A stretch of DNA of 64,000 bases from Nitrospirota bacterium (GTDB taxonomy: Bacteria > Nitrospirota > Thermodesulfovibrionia > UBA6902), in assembly GCA_016234115.1 (NCBI GenBank), contig JACRHD010000019.1, positions 170,007 through 234,006 on the forward strand, written 5' to 3'. Below, in pieces: positions 8,330-17,375 of this stretch (its first letter is position 1; each line of letters starts with the position of its first letter). The position numbers and the translations under genes are program-made. The notes beneath the pieces are model-generated. The model was given only the letters and a program-made list of their open reading frames with translations, was not told the DNA's origin and searched no databases.

Positions 8330-9508
8330 TCATTGATGGTCCACAGCAACTGTCCTGTCCTGCATTATTTCCATAGCGGCATTTATGACGTCATCAGGCC
8401 CTATGGCGGTCATGCATTCATTATGCATTGTATGTCTGCATGTACTTTCATCACAATCGTACCTGCATGGGAAATCCTTCTCAACCACTCTGTGAGTGTT
8501 TCCATAAGGACCCGTCTCTCTGCTCTTGGAAGGGCCAAAAATGGCAACAGTCGGTGTTTTCATGGCGGACGCTATGTGCAGCGGTGAACTGTCGTTGCAG
8601 ATAAATAAATCACATTTTTTAAGTATCGACGCCATTTCCCTTATCGTTGTTTCTCCCGCAAGGACAACAGGTCTGTTTCTCATTATCTTTTCAATCCTTT
8701 TTACAAGATCAACTTCATCCGGAGAGCCGGTAAATATTATATTAGCACCTGATTCTTCTATCAATCTATCGGCAACAACGGCAAAACCTTTAGCCGACCA
8801 GCACTTAAGCTGCAACCTTGCGCCCGGATGCATCGCTACCAGGGGTCTGTCCGAAGGGACACCCAGTTTCCCCAGAATGTCGCCGGCTTTCTTTTCTTCA
8901 ACAGGAGTCAGATATATGCTCCACTCAACAGGCCCGTCATTGCAGCCAAGATACCTTGCCATATCCAGGTGATACTCTACTTTATGCTTCAGCTCCCTGT
9001 ACGGCACGGTATGCGTCAACAGGTATCCCCCGCCGCCTACATTATAGCTGACTTTGTACCGGCTGCGGCTCGGATAAACCAGCATCAATATATCCCGGAT
9101 ATCGGCCCTCGCCTCAATTACCAGATCGTACATTTTTGCCCGCAGGTGTTTCAGAAAATGGAGGTATTCCGGCATCACTTTTTTACCTTTTTTCCCGTAA
9201 AACCAGAAGGCGTCATATGTAAGGACCTCATCGACATAAGGATTATTGCTGATGACCTCCGCCGATTTGATCCCTGTCAGAAATGTAATTCTTGCATTCG
9301 GGAACCTTTCCCTGAGAGGCTTCAGTACCGGCAGGGTCATAATTACGTCGCCGATGTAGGCAGTACGGATGATGAGGATATTCATGACCTCCCCCGGCCG
9401 TATCTCCCCTCTCCTTTTGAACAACAGCTTCGGCGAAAAGACGATATTCCCTGCAATATCCACAGCCAGGGTGGCCAAGAGTTTTTTTTTGTTGATTATT
9501 TTGTACAT
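8330..9508 (-). CDS. GT9 family (heptosyltransferase-like) glycosyltransferase
   Basis: 392 residues of GT-B fold. The N-terminal domain opens with MNILIIRTAYIGDVIMTLPVL, the hallmark of ADP-heptose:LPS heptosyltransferases. The donor domain has MHPGARLQLKCWSAKGFA and FICNDSSPLHIASAMKTPTVAIFGPS. A 41-residue N-terminal extension precedes the family's usual start; an internal ATG at 9385 has a purine-rich site, but too close for good initiation. A Cys-rich tail (FPCRYDCDESTCRH) resembles other GT9 enzymes. It probably adds a heptose or related sugar to an LPS-like acceptor in the cytoplasm. Confidence 0.88.
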   Translation of the reverse strand: MYKIINKKKLLATLAVDIAGNIVFSPKLLFKRRGEIRPGEVMNILIIRTAYIGDVIMTLPVLKPLRERFPNARITFLTGIKSAEVISNNPYVDEVLTYDAFWFYGKKGKKVMPEYLHFLKHLRAKMYDLVIEARADIRDILMLVYPSRSRYKVSYNVGGGGYLLTHTVPYRELKHKVEYHLDMARYLGCNDGPVEWSIYLTPVEEKKAGDILGKLGVPSDRPLVAMHPGARLQLKCWSAKGFAVVADRLIEESGANIIFTGSPDEVDLVKRIEKIMRNRPVVLAGETTIREMASILKKCDLFICNDSSPLHIASAMKTPTVAIFGPSKSRETGPYGNTHRVVEKDFPCRYDCDESTCRHTMHNECMTAIGPDDVINAAMEIMQDRTVAVDHQ

Positions 9509-9611
9509 ATCTCCCGCACACTGGTCGCATACCCTGGCCGGATAATCCGGCGGCGAATAGTAAGTAGTTTGCGGCGCAGGCTATTTCTTTTATATTCTGC
9601 AGGAATTCTAT

Positions 9612-10616
9612 TCATAACTCACTAACGTTGTTCTCCCTTATCATGGGGCTTCGGTTGCCGCAGGACGTCGACCGGGGGGAATCGACAAAAAAGGGAGGGA
9701 TCGCCCCAAGCCTTGATTCCTCTCTCATCCCATACAGCGTCATCGCGTAATGGTCGGGGTGTTCGGAGACATATTTCTCGAAAATTCCGACGAGCCTTTC
9801 AAGATTGACCCTCGCTGCTTCTTCTTTGTCCTCCAGAGAGGTCATTTCAAGGGCCGGGCTTACTATTAAATTATGCCTGCCGTCCTTACCCATGATCGCA
9901 ATAAAGGGGAGGATCACAGCCCCGGTCCTCATGCTCAGATTGACAAGGCTGGGCGAGAATTGCGCCGTCCTTTCAAGGAATTTCACAGGTATCATTTTTG
10001 TGGCCTCCCTGCCGTCTATCACAACACCGGCGATCTCGTTCCGTTTGAGCGCCGTCAACAGGGGCTTCAGCGAATTGCCCACGACAACGACCTTGAAAGG
10101 ATAGCGGCTTTCCTCCTCTTTCCTTAACGCATATATTTTATTTTTAATATAACTGCTGGCCTCAATAAGGGGCGTACCCGTGATGGCGTTGGCTTTGTAT
10201 CCTCTCAGACCGAGTCCCAGCATGGAAAGGAAGAAAGACCCGAAATGAAGAGAAATCAGCATAACGCCCTTACCCTTTTTTAGTGCCTCGTCGAGGTGGT
10301 GCGTCCCCTGGAACGTGAAGATACTGTCGGCGCCGCGCTTCGTAATTTCACCATAGAGGAGGTTTTCGTAAACCTTTCTTGCAAAGATATAGAAAGATGA
10401 GCGGGCTGTCCTGTTTATCTCATCCTCTCCCATGCCCTTATCGAACAGCAGCCGCAATTCCTCTTTGACCCCTTCTCTTCTCTTTTTATCTATCGCATAT
10501 AAAAGGGACGAACACGCCCTCAGCGTTATTGAGACGACTGGCAACGGTATCCTCACGACAAGCTTCCTCATCGGCACCCATATAAACCATAAAATGAAAT
10601 CTATGATCAGTCTCAT
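9612..10616 (-). CDS. LpxL/HtrB-like lipid acyltransferase, atypical active site
   Basis: 334 residues with an N-terminal membrane segment (FILWFIWVPMRKLVV) and the lysophospholipid/lipid A acyltransferase fold. The catalytic block reads LISLHFGSFFLS: the His is present, but the acidic residue five positions on (usually HFGNWE) is Phe. The later block VVVIDGREATKMIPVKFLERTAQFSPSLVNLS and TGAVILPF fit the family. It lies in the glycan locus between GT9 and a phosphodiesterase-like gene. It may acylate a glycolipid, or have lost catalysis. Confidence 0.8.
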   Translation of the reverse strand: MRLIIDFILWFIWVPMRKLVVRIPLPVVSITLRACSSLLYAIDKKRREGVKEELRLLFDKGMGEDEINRTARSSFYIFARKVYENLLYGEITKRGADSIFTFQGTHHLDEALKKGKGVMLISLHFGSFFLSMLGLGLRGYKANAITGTPLIEASSYIKNKIYALRKEEESRYPFKVVVVGNSLKPLLTALKRNEIAGVVIDGREATKMIPVKFLERTAQFSPSLVNLSMRTGAVILPFIAIMGKDGRHNLIVSPALEMTSLEDKEEAARVNLERLVGIFEKYVSEHPDHYAMTLYGMREESRLGAIPPFFVDSPRSTSCGNRSPMIRENNVSEL

Positions 10617-10634
10617 CGCAGTTAATTTAAATTC

Positions 10635-12302
10635 TCACAGATATCCAAGATCACTGAGCCGTTTGCTTATCTCATCTGCCTGACTTGCCGAGTAGATGAA
10701 ATTTTCTTTTTCCTTCTCCTCGCCCTCCCTTGTGCGCCTGCGGCGGATCTCGGCGTCCGGCGGTACGGACTCCAGCAACTGAGTGAGCACGTCGCCGTCC
10801 ATGTCATCGGGAATCTCCGCATCCAGCAGAAAGAGGACCGTGGGCGCAAGATCGCAGATGTGGGCCCCGTCGATTGCGACACCTTTCTTTATCCCCTTTC
10901 CTTTTGCCAGAAGGATCCCGTAATCACGGTGCATCCCCCCAAGTCCGAGACGTGGAATACTTTCGAATTGTTCCTTTGCAAAAAGGCCGTCGCCGGGCAG
11001 GTAGGGATTGTCACAGAAATCGAATATCAAATCAGGGGCATGCCTGACAAAATCCCCCCGGTACAACTCCTCGCGTTTCCACAGCTTCCTGAAGACCTTT
11101 GCCGACGTTTCGGGGTCCCTGACCTCGGACAGTCCTTTGATAATGCGGTCCCTGAGCATTTCGTACTCCGGGCCCTCCGCCACAATGCCCTCCCCCTCGC
11201 GTCCCTTGAGGTTTATGTGAATTCCGTATTCGCCGATCCGCCCGGCATACGCCTTTGTCATGGACCAGTCGATAACATTCTTCCTGGCAAAGGCCATCCT
11301 CTTCGACCGGGTCCTGAACCCGATGAGTCTGCGGAGGCCAAGCACATCGAACCGCGAGCCGGCGTTTATAATTCCCGTAAGGGCCTTTTTCAGGAAGCCT
11401 ATCGAAACGCCGTAACTTTTGTCGTAATTCTCTTTTATGTGCAGCAACCCCTCGTCCTTGAGCCACTTGTTCACCTGAAATACTTTATGCGCAGGACCCG
11501 CGCCGTGATCCGACATGATCATCAGCACGGTATTCTCATCCATAGACTTCAGCCTGTTGGCAATGATATCGTCCAGAGCCATGTAACATTTCTCGATGAG
11601 GGGAAGAAATTTCCCTGATTCCCTGCGTTCGTAATTCGGATGCGAGGGGTCAAGACAGGACCAGAAGATGTGCTGGATAATATCAGGGATCGCAAAAAAA
11701 GACATGGTAAAGTCGCAGGGATGCTTCCGGATAAGATAAGAGCAGACGCGCTCCTGGCACTTCAACTGTCTTGCGACGTGACGCAGGAAGTGTTTTGTAC
11801 GCGAGATTTGTCTGAACGGTTCGACCTTGAAGCCGGGCTCCACCCCAAGGATCTCCGCCTTGAGAGCCTTTGGGAAAGTGTATTCGGCGTCTTCACTCGG
11901 GGTCTCTCTGCCGGCGACGATAAACCCGTTCACCTCCGAGGGAGGGTATGTGAAGAGCATATTAATGATGCCTACCTTTCTACCCTGCTCCGAGAGGGTC
12001 TCCCAGAAGGTCTTTCCGGGAATAAATGAACTGTTTATCGGCGTGCACGCATATTCTCCCGGCAGATTGCGGAAAAAATCGTAAATACCATGTCTGCCGG
12101 GCTGTTTCCCGGTGGAAAACGTCGCCCATGCCGGACCCGAAAGGGGCGGCACCGTGCTCCTCAGTTTACCCCATGCGCCCTCCTTCATAAGCGCGGCGAA
12201 GTGCGGGAGCTTGCCCTTGGAGATCAATTCATTGATCACATTAAAAGACGAGCCGTCAAAGCCCAAAACCATCACTTTTGTCTTGTTTTCTTTCTTATTC
12301 AT
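10635..12302 (-). CDS. Type I phosphodiesterase/nucleotide pyrophosphatase family protein
   Basis: 555 residues of the alkaline phosphatase superfamily. Metal ligand D16 is in VLGFDGSS; the nucleophile position is Ser55 in PPLSGPAWATFSTG, followed by GRHGIYDFF; MIMSDHGAGP and GGMHRDYGILLAKG give further metal ligands. There is no signal peptide. It ends in EISKRLSDLGYL, a tail type seen in many sulfatase-like proteins and shared with two other proteins here. Its ATG overlaps the stop of the O-antigen-ligase-like gene by four bases. It likely hydrolyses or transfers a phosphodiester such as a phospho-substituent of the glycan; substrate unknown. Confidence 0.88.
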   Translation of the reverse strand: MNKKENKTKVMVLGFDGSSFNVINELISKGKLPHFAALMKEGAWGKLRSTVPPLSGPAWATFSTGKQPGRHGIYDFFRNLPGEYACTPINSSFIPGKTFWETLSEQGRKVGIINMLFTYPPSEVNGFIVAGRETPSEDAEYTFPKALKAEILGVEPGFKVEPFRQISRTKHFLRHVARQLKCQERVCSYLIRKHPCDFTMSFFAIPDIIQHIFWSCLDPSHPNYERRESGKFLPLIEKCYMALDDIIANRLKSMDENTVLMIMSDHGAGPAHKVFQVNKWLKDEGLLHIKENYDKSYGVSIGFLKKALTGIINAGSRFDVLGLRRLIGFRTRSKRMAFARKNVIDWSMTKAYAGRIGEYGIHINLKGREGEGIVAEGPEYEMLRDRIIKGLSEVRDPETSAKVFRKLWKREELYRGDFVRHAPDLIFDFCDNPYLPGDGLFAKEQFESIPRLGLGGMHRDYGILLAKGKGIKKGVAIDGAHICDLAPTVLFLLDAEIPDDMDGDVLTQLLESVPPDAEIRRRRTREGEEKEKENFIYSASQADEISKRLSDLGYL

Positions 12303-13783
12303 TTACCTGTTGCCTTATCGGCAGCCCCTTCCTTTTGAATATTGAACAAAGAAATTGCCAGCGCAAAAAAGAGCCATATTATGCTTTTGAAATAATACTG
12401 GTCCACTGTGCTGTGGATGCCTAAAGCAACGAGCCCGCCGCACATCGCTATCCCCATCACCTGAGCGTATGTGGTCTGCCCATGGAGATTATTTCTCATA
12501 ACGTTCCATATCTTCCGGCCGAAGACAGAGAAGAGGACCGTGGCGTAGACAAACCCGAAGAGACCATAATCGAACACAAGCGAGAGGAAGAGATTGTGCG
12601 GATGGGGCCGTTTGGTAGTATAGTCGAAGCCGCCGGGACCCAGACCCACGAGACTGAGATGCCTCCTTTTCATCTGCGCCCACCCTTCTTTCCACATGTC
12701 GACCCTGTCCTGGACAGACACGACGTCGCCCCGATATGATACGTGCATCAGGCGGGGCGTCCTCTTTTCCCCGGCATACACCAGCGAGAGCCCGAAGATA
12801 ATCACAACCAGAACAAGACTCAGCGCTGCGTGCCGCATGAACCGCCTCCTGGTCTTCTCATAAACAGCCAACAGGAGCAGGAGCACTATGAGGAACGAGC
12901 CGATGCCGGCCTTCGACATGGTGAGGAAGTTTGCGAGGACAAGGAGAAATAACGCAGTCCAGAGGAGCAGCTTCTTCCATTTCACCTGTTCGAGAATGAG
13001 CAGGCCCAGGGCCGCCCAGGTGACCATGTTCAGGATCGTGGAAGAGGCATTCGGATGTCCGAGGGCATGGCCCCGGATCTTCACCTTCGTCGAATTGTTA
13101 AAAATAAAGGTGACCCAGTCCGAAAGCTTCTTACTATAGAAAAATTCACCCGGGATATCGAGAATCGAGAGCATTACCAGCACGGCCGTAATGACTCCGG
13201 AGACGACCCAGCAGACCATCAGTCGCTTATGCAGGCGCTCGCTGTCGATAACGTAAATGATAAAATAAAAAAGTGCAAAGTTGATAAGCATAAGAACAAA
13301 GCTGACAAGGCCGTAATTAAACCCGGGTGACCATAACGCCAGCGACACGGCGGCATACAGTATAAGCAGGCCGTTGAGCGTCGTGAGGGGCCCTTTCCAC
13401 GGTATGCCCCTGTGGAGCCCTGCTGCTTTCTTTATACCCAGTGCAACCGCTCCCAACACGAGGATTATGGAGAAGACCGGTATCGTCTTATTCGTTTTTA
13501 TTCCGATGTTCGCGGCGTCGAAGTAAAAACCCACATAATTAAAGAGCGTCATCACGGCGACGATCAGCATATAAGACGCCGCTTCCGGCTTAATGAGAAA
13601 GATCACAGTTAATATAAAGAGCACCAGGGCCGACAGCGACACATACCACGGGCTGAAAAGATACAGAACAGACCACATCATGAGAACAACCGCAGCGACC
13701 AGTCCTCGATACACACTCCTGTCATCCCCGGGCCGGACATCCTTTTCGCAGCTTACCTTGCCGAATATTGTATTTGTCTTCAT
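12299..13783 (-). CDS. O-antigen ligase/polymerase-like membrane protein
   Basis: 494 residues with about 11-12 membrane helices and the large periplasmic loop typical of the WaaL/Wzy superfamily. Within this loop lies RVDMWKEGWAQMKRRHLSLVGLGPGGFDY; the GLGPGGF segment followed by PHPHNLFLSLVFDYGLFGF is the conserved Wzy_C signature. It would polymerise glycan units or attach them to an acceptor on the periplasmic face of the inner membrane. It is co-directional and overlapping with the phosphodiesterase-like gene. Confidence 0.88.
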   Translation of the reverse strand: MKTNTIFGKVSCEKDVRPGDDRSVYRGLVAAVVLMMWSVLYLFSPWYVSLSALVLFILTVIFLIKPEAASYMLIVAVMTLFNYVGFYFDAANIGIKTNKTIPVFSIILVLGAVALGIKKAAGLHRGIPWKGPLTTLNGLLILYAAVSLALWSPGFNYGLVSFVLMLINFALFYFIIYVIDSERLHKRLMVCWVVSGVITAVLVMLSILDIPGEFFYSKKLSDWVTFIFNNSTKVKIRGHALGHPNASSTILNMVTWAALGLLILEQVKWKKLLLWTALFLLVLANFLTMSKAGIGSFLIVLLLLLAVYEKTRRRFMRHAALSLVLVVIIFGLSLVYAGEKRTPRLMHVSYRGDVVSVQDRVDMWKEGWAQMKRRHLSLVGLGPGGFDYTTKRPHPHNLFLSLVFDYGLFGFVYATVLFSVFGRKIWNVMRNNLHGQTTYAQVMGIAMCGGLVALGIHSTVDQYYFKSIIWLFFALAISLFNIQKEGAADKATGK

Positions 13784-13811
13784 AACCTATATTGCTCCCG
13801 TCGTATCTGAT

Positions 13812-15557
13812 TTATTCTCTGAAATAGTCCCACCACACAACATAGACCTTTGCCCCCGACTCTTTCTTTGTAAACCTGTATACATAGATGTTGTCTTTAC
13901 CGTCCACCACTGTCTCGACTCTTTTCCAATCGCTTCCATCAAGAAGCGAGGTCATCAGTTTATAACTGTAGTAAGAGAGCTTCTTTACACCCCGGCCCTC
14001 ATCAGAGGAAAACTTCCCGTCATACATAAGGCCGGTATGATCAAAATACGTATCATTGCCATGAAAGCCCTCCATTAATCCCCACGCCCAGAATATCTTC
14101 TCCACTCCTATCGAAAGACCGTATACATATCTCTTGATAAGGTCCCCTGCCTGCATCCCCTCGGACTGATAGGGCGGGTCCCAGGGCTGGGAGGAAGCCT
14201 TTACCGGGTCGCCGCTGTATGTGCTCATTTCGGTGATCCATACCGGTGTATCCCCCGATAATCCCGCTTTGACCAATTCGCTCCTCAAATAGGAATAAAT
14301 ATCCTTGTAGTCCCTGTAGTTCCCCTGCGCATTGGACCCCCAATGGAAGTCTATGATATCGATATACTTGCCCTGCAGTTCTTTTATTACCGGAATAAAG
14401 GCCCTTTCAAAATTAGACCGGCTCTCCATGACGATGCGGAACGCCCCTCCAAGGACGACCTTTGCGGATGGATCGGCCTGCCTTATCGCCGAGCTTGTGA
14501 TCTTCACAAACTCTGCGAAATCGGCTATTTTGGGGTGTGGCTCATTGCCTACCTGCCAGTATTTTATGGGGCTGGTCAATCCCGGCATGTCATCGATGCC
14601 GTCACCATCGTACCGCTCGACACATGCCGTAACAAAGGCCGTATACGCTTTATTGTTTACCGGGAGATAAGAATCTTTCCTGATGTATTTCTCCAGATCA
14701 AGCCCCTTCTTTTTTGCCTTCTCGAAAATGTCCTTTTGATGGGACGAAGCCGGCGGCGCGACGATTATATTGTAGAGAAGATTCATGCCGGGAGGGACCT
14801 GCCTTATCTCGCTGTCGAAGAGAGACCAATCATACGCGCTTTTGGCGATATCCGTCTGCACTAAAATCCACGCAAAATATTTTGCAGGACGGTGCCAGCT
14901 TACACCGATATCCGTCGCATACTGATATGGATTTTCAATGTCTTCGACCTTTGCGGGATGGAGCCCAAACGGAGAGCTCTCGGACAATCGGGCAGGCGTT
15001 AACGGCAAGCGGGGCTGCTCTTCGAGAATGAACACCGGCTGCGCAGTGAGGGGAACGGTCACTGCCCCGTCTTTCAGTGCGAGAGGCGCTACATCAAATG
15101 CCCCCTCCCCGTCCGGCGAGGTGATTTCCTTTCCCTTTTGGTACCGGGGCTTGAGGCTGACCATGTAGGCGGCCTTCAGAGGCAGATTGAGACGTACGCT
15201 CTTATTTTTCGTCTCTTCAATGCCGGATGTCCGAGCATCTTTCTTTTCCGGACTCGCGTCGGCCTTCGTAACGGGGCCGGAAAGCTCTCTGAGGAGCTCC
15301 TCAACGAGGCGGTCCGCCGTATCCATGTCCCTGCTCCTGAATGCAGTCACGGATCTCCGGTATTTTTTTTCAGACTCGGCGACATCCTCTCCCCTCTCCT
15401 TCTTTGCCCGCAGCAGGTCCCTCACCCTGTCCGCCTTCTCTCTGAGCTCGACAGGGGAAGTCATGGCGCTGAGAGGACTCGATGCGTTCATCTGATACAT
15501 GCAGGCGAATACCAGGAACGCTATGCACAGGATAATCGCATTATTTTTCATATTCAT
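13812..15557 (-). CDS. Exported TIM-barrel glycoside hydrolase-like protein (GH39/GH-A type)
   Basis: About 581 residues from ATG 15557, chosen because AGAGG lies seven bases ahead; a longer frame to 15608 lacks a ribosome site. A signal peptide (NNAIILCIAFLVFACMYQ) is followed by a charged helical segment and then a (beta/alpha)8 domain. Counting from the longer start, acid/base Glu356 sits in YWQVGNEPHP and nucleophile Glu460 in PVWITEMSTYSG, as in clan GH-A families such as GH39. Lying next to the ligase/polymerase gene, it may trim the secreted polysaccharide. The exact family needs a profile search. Confidence 0.8.
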   Translation of the reverse strand: MNMKNNAIILCIAFLVFACMYQMNASSPLSAMTSPVELREKADRVRDLLRAKKERGEDVAESEKKYRRSVTAFRSRDMDTADRLVEELLRELSGPVTKADASPEKKDARTSGIEETKNKSVRLNLPLKAAYMVSLKPRYQKGKEITSPDGEGAFDVAPLALKDGAVTVPLTAQPVFILEEQPRLPLTPARLSESSPFGLHPAKVEDIENPYQYATDIGVSWHRPAKYFAWILVQTDIAKSAYDWSLFDSEIRQVPPGMNLLYNIIVAPPASSHQKDIFEKAKKKGLDLEKYIRKDSYLPVNNKAYTAFVTACVERYDGDGIDDMPGLTSPIKYWQVGNEPHPKIADFAEFVKITSSAIRQADPSAKVVLGGAFRIVMESRSNFERAFIPVIKELQGKYIDIIDFHWGSNAQGNYRDYKDIYSYLRSELVKAGLSGDTPVWITEMSTYSGDPVKASSQPWDPPYQSEGMQAGDLIKRYVYGLSIGVEKIFWAWGLMEGFHGNDTYFDHTGLMYDGKFSSDEGRGVKKLSYYSYKLMTSLLDGSDWKRVETVVDGKDNIYVYRFTKKESGAKVYVVWWDYFRE

Positions 15558-15663
15558 TGCAGACCTCTTTTTGTGCATTGGAGTCCGTCCCGCCGCCTTA
15601 CGGAACAACCCGATACCCTGCAGTCCGGACTGCTTTTGGACCTTTTAGAGAAGAATGCTTTAA

Positions 15664-17346
15664 TCACTCCACTCCTGCTCCCCTCATGGGAATGACAACC
15701 ACCCCTTCATCGGGATCATTGGAATAAACTTTCAGCAATGCATCCTGTCTGCCGGCGGACAACGGTTTAAATGTCACGGTGATCTCGCAGAAACTGTCCG
15801 GGGTGACCGTCGAGCAGGTATTCGACTGTGAAAAATCGCTCTCATACCTCTCGGCTATCGCTATGGAGCGTATAATCAGGCCGGACAGTCCGCTGTTCCC
15901 GATAAATACGGTTTCGGAGGATGAAGTATTGTTCCTTACAGGTCCTAATTTCACGAATGAAGGCTTGACGGTAATGTCCGGGTCGAGTGCATCTGAACAC
16001 AAGGTCACCGGAGGCATCCCGATCAGCGCTTCGGGAATGCTTTCAGCTTGAGGAACAGCATCAGTCATTATACCTGCAATCCCGGTATTCCTTATCATCG
16101 CACTCGACGTGCCCGCTATCATGTGAGGAGTATATTTGTTCGGGCACGCGCCGATATTCCCGTTTCCGTCAACTTTAAGTACCCATGAATCATTACTCAT
16201 TACACCGAAGGAGGCTGTTTCGGCAGCCACCACATATCCGCCGTCGGGAATCTGGATTACAGAGTTTGATTTATCATCGCCCGAATCACCGTACGCGCTC
16301 TGCCATACGATATTCCCGCTCGCATCAAGCTTCAGTGTCAGCACATCATAGTCGCCTGCGCCGAAGGAATTGCTCCACCCGGCAACAATATACCCGCCGT
16401 CAGACGTCTGCTGGATATGTCTGGCCTGATCGGTCCCGGTATGACCATACGTTTTTTCCCATTCAATAGTTCCTGCGGAGTTGAGCTTGAACACCCAGAA
16501 ATCGAAATCGCCCCTCCCGAAAGAAGCGGTCCAGCCCGCCACTACATACCCGCCGTCGGAAGTCTGGAGCACGTATTTGGAATAGTCGTTCCTGTATCCG
16601 CCAAAGGTTTTCTGCCATTGCACATTTCCGGACGCATCGAGCTTCAGTATCCAGGCATCAAAATCACCATTTCCGAAAGACGAGGTCCAGCCGGTTACTA
16701 TGTACCCGCCGTCGCTGGTACTCTGGACAGTGCGGGCCTGATCATCGCCTTCACGCCCGTATGCCTTCTGCCATTGCACCTGTCCCGCTGCATCGAGCTT
16801 CAGCATCCAGGCATCGGACATTCCGGTCTCGAAAGACGAGGTCCAGCCGGCCACGATGTACCCGCCGTCAGAAACCTGCTGTATGTAACGGGCATAGTCG
16901 GCATCTGCCCCCCCGTAAGTATATTCCCATTGAGTAGACCCATCCGGTCCCAGCTTCACAACCAGGGCGTCCATCAGCCCCTTGCCGAAGGAATCAGTTA
17001 CACCCGCAATAATGTATCCGTCGTCCGAAGCAAGCGCGAGCGTACGGGCGGAGTCAACGCCGCCGCCACCGTAGGTTTTCTGCCATTGAACATCACCAGC
17101 ACCATCAAGCTTCACTACCCACAGGTCTGCATCACCCTCGGAAAAAGAGGTCGTATAGCCTGCTGCAATATACCCGCCATCCGGCGTCCGTACAATGGAG
17201 CGAATGAAATCATCGCCGCTGCTTCCATACGTCTTCGACCAAAAGGCGGCGGCATACGTTGTAACTGGAAGGAAAAGCGTGAAAAACAAAATCGGGATAA
17301 AGAGAAGCAACAAGCCAATCATAATAGATGTAAAACATTGCCGCAT
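15664..17346 (-). CDS. Exported ~50-residue-repeat protein with choice-of-anchor-D domain
   Basis: About 560 residues. The start is placed at ATG 17346 because AAGGAGGT lies seven bases upstream; the more distal ATG at 17379 lacks one. A signal peptide precedes eight repeats of ~52 residues with the pattern YGGxxxDxARxIxQTSDGGYIVAG...SFGxGDxDxWVLKLDxxGNVQW, likely a beta-propeller. Residues ~465-570 form an ASPM/SPD-2/Hydin-type Ig domain (choice-of-anchor D). No PEP-CTERM tail is present. Probably extracellular or surface-bound; function unknown. Confidence 0.85.
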   Translation of the reverse strand: MRQCFTSIMIGLLLLFIPILFFTLFLPVTTYAAAFWSKTYGSSGDDFIRSIVRTPDGGYIAAGYTTSFSEGDADLWVVKLDGAGDVQWQKTYGGGGVDSARTLALASDDGYIIAGVTDSFGKGLMDALVVKLGPDGSTQWEYTYGGADADYARYIQQVSDGGYIVAGWTSSFETGMSDAWMLKLDAAGQVQWQKAYGREGDDQARTVQSTSDGGYIVTGWTSSFGNGDFDAWILKLDASGNVQWQKTFGGYRNDYSKYVLQTSDGGYVVAGWTASFGRGDFDFWVFKLNSAGTIEWEKTYGHTGTDQARHIQQTSDGGYIVAGWSNSFGAGDYDVLTLKLDASGNIVWQSAYGDSGDDKSNSVIQIPDGGYVVAAETASFGVMSNDSWVLKVDGNGNIGACPNKYTPHMIAGTSSAMIRNTGIAGIMTDAVPQAESIPEALIGMPPVTLCSDALDPDITVKPSFVKLGPVRNNTSSSETVFIGNSGLSGLIIRSIAIAERYESDFSQSNTCSTVTPDSFCEITVTFKPLSAGRQDALLKVYSNDPDEGVVVIPMRGAGVE

Positions 17347-17375
17347 AAAAGACCTCCTTTCCCGTACAAAATAGT

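Noticed and set aside
12300..13783. Exosortase identity for the multi-helix protein in the glycan locus
   Set aside because: It has the Wzy_C GLGPGGF loop and lacks the exosortase Cys/Arg/His arrangement.
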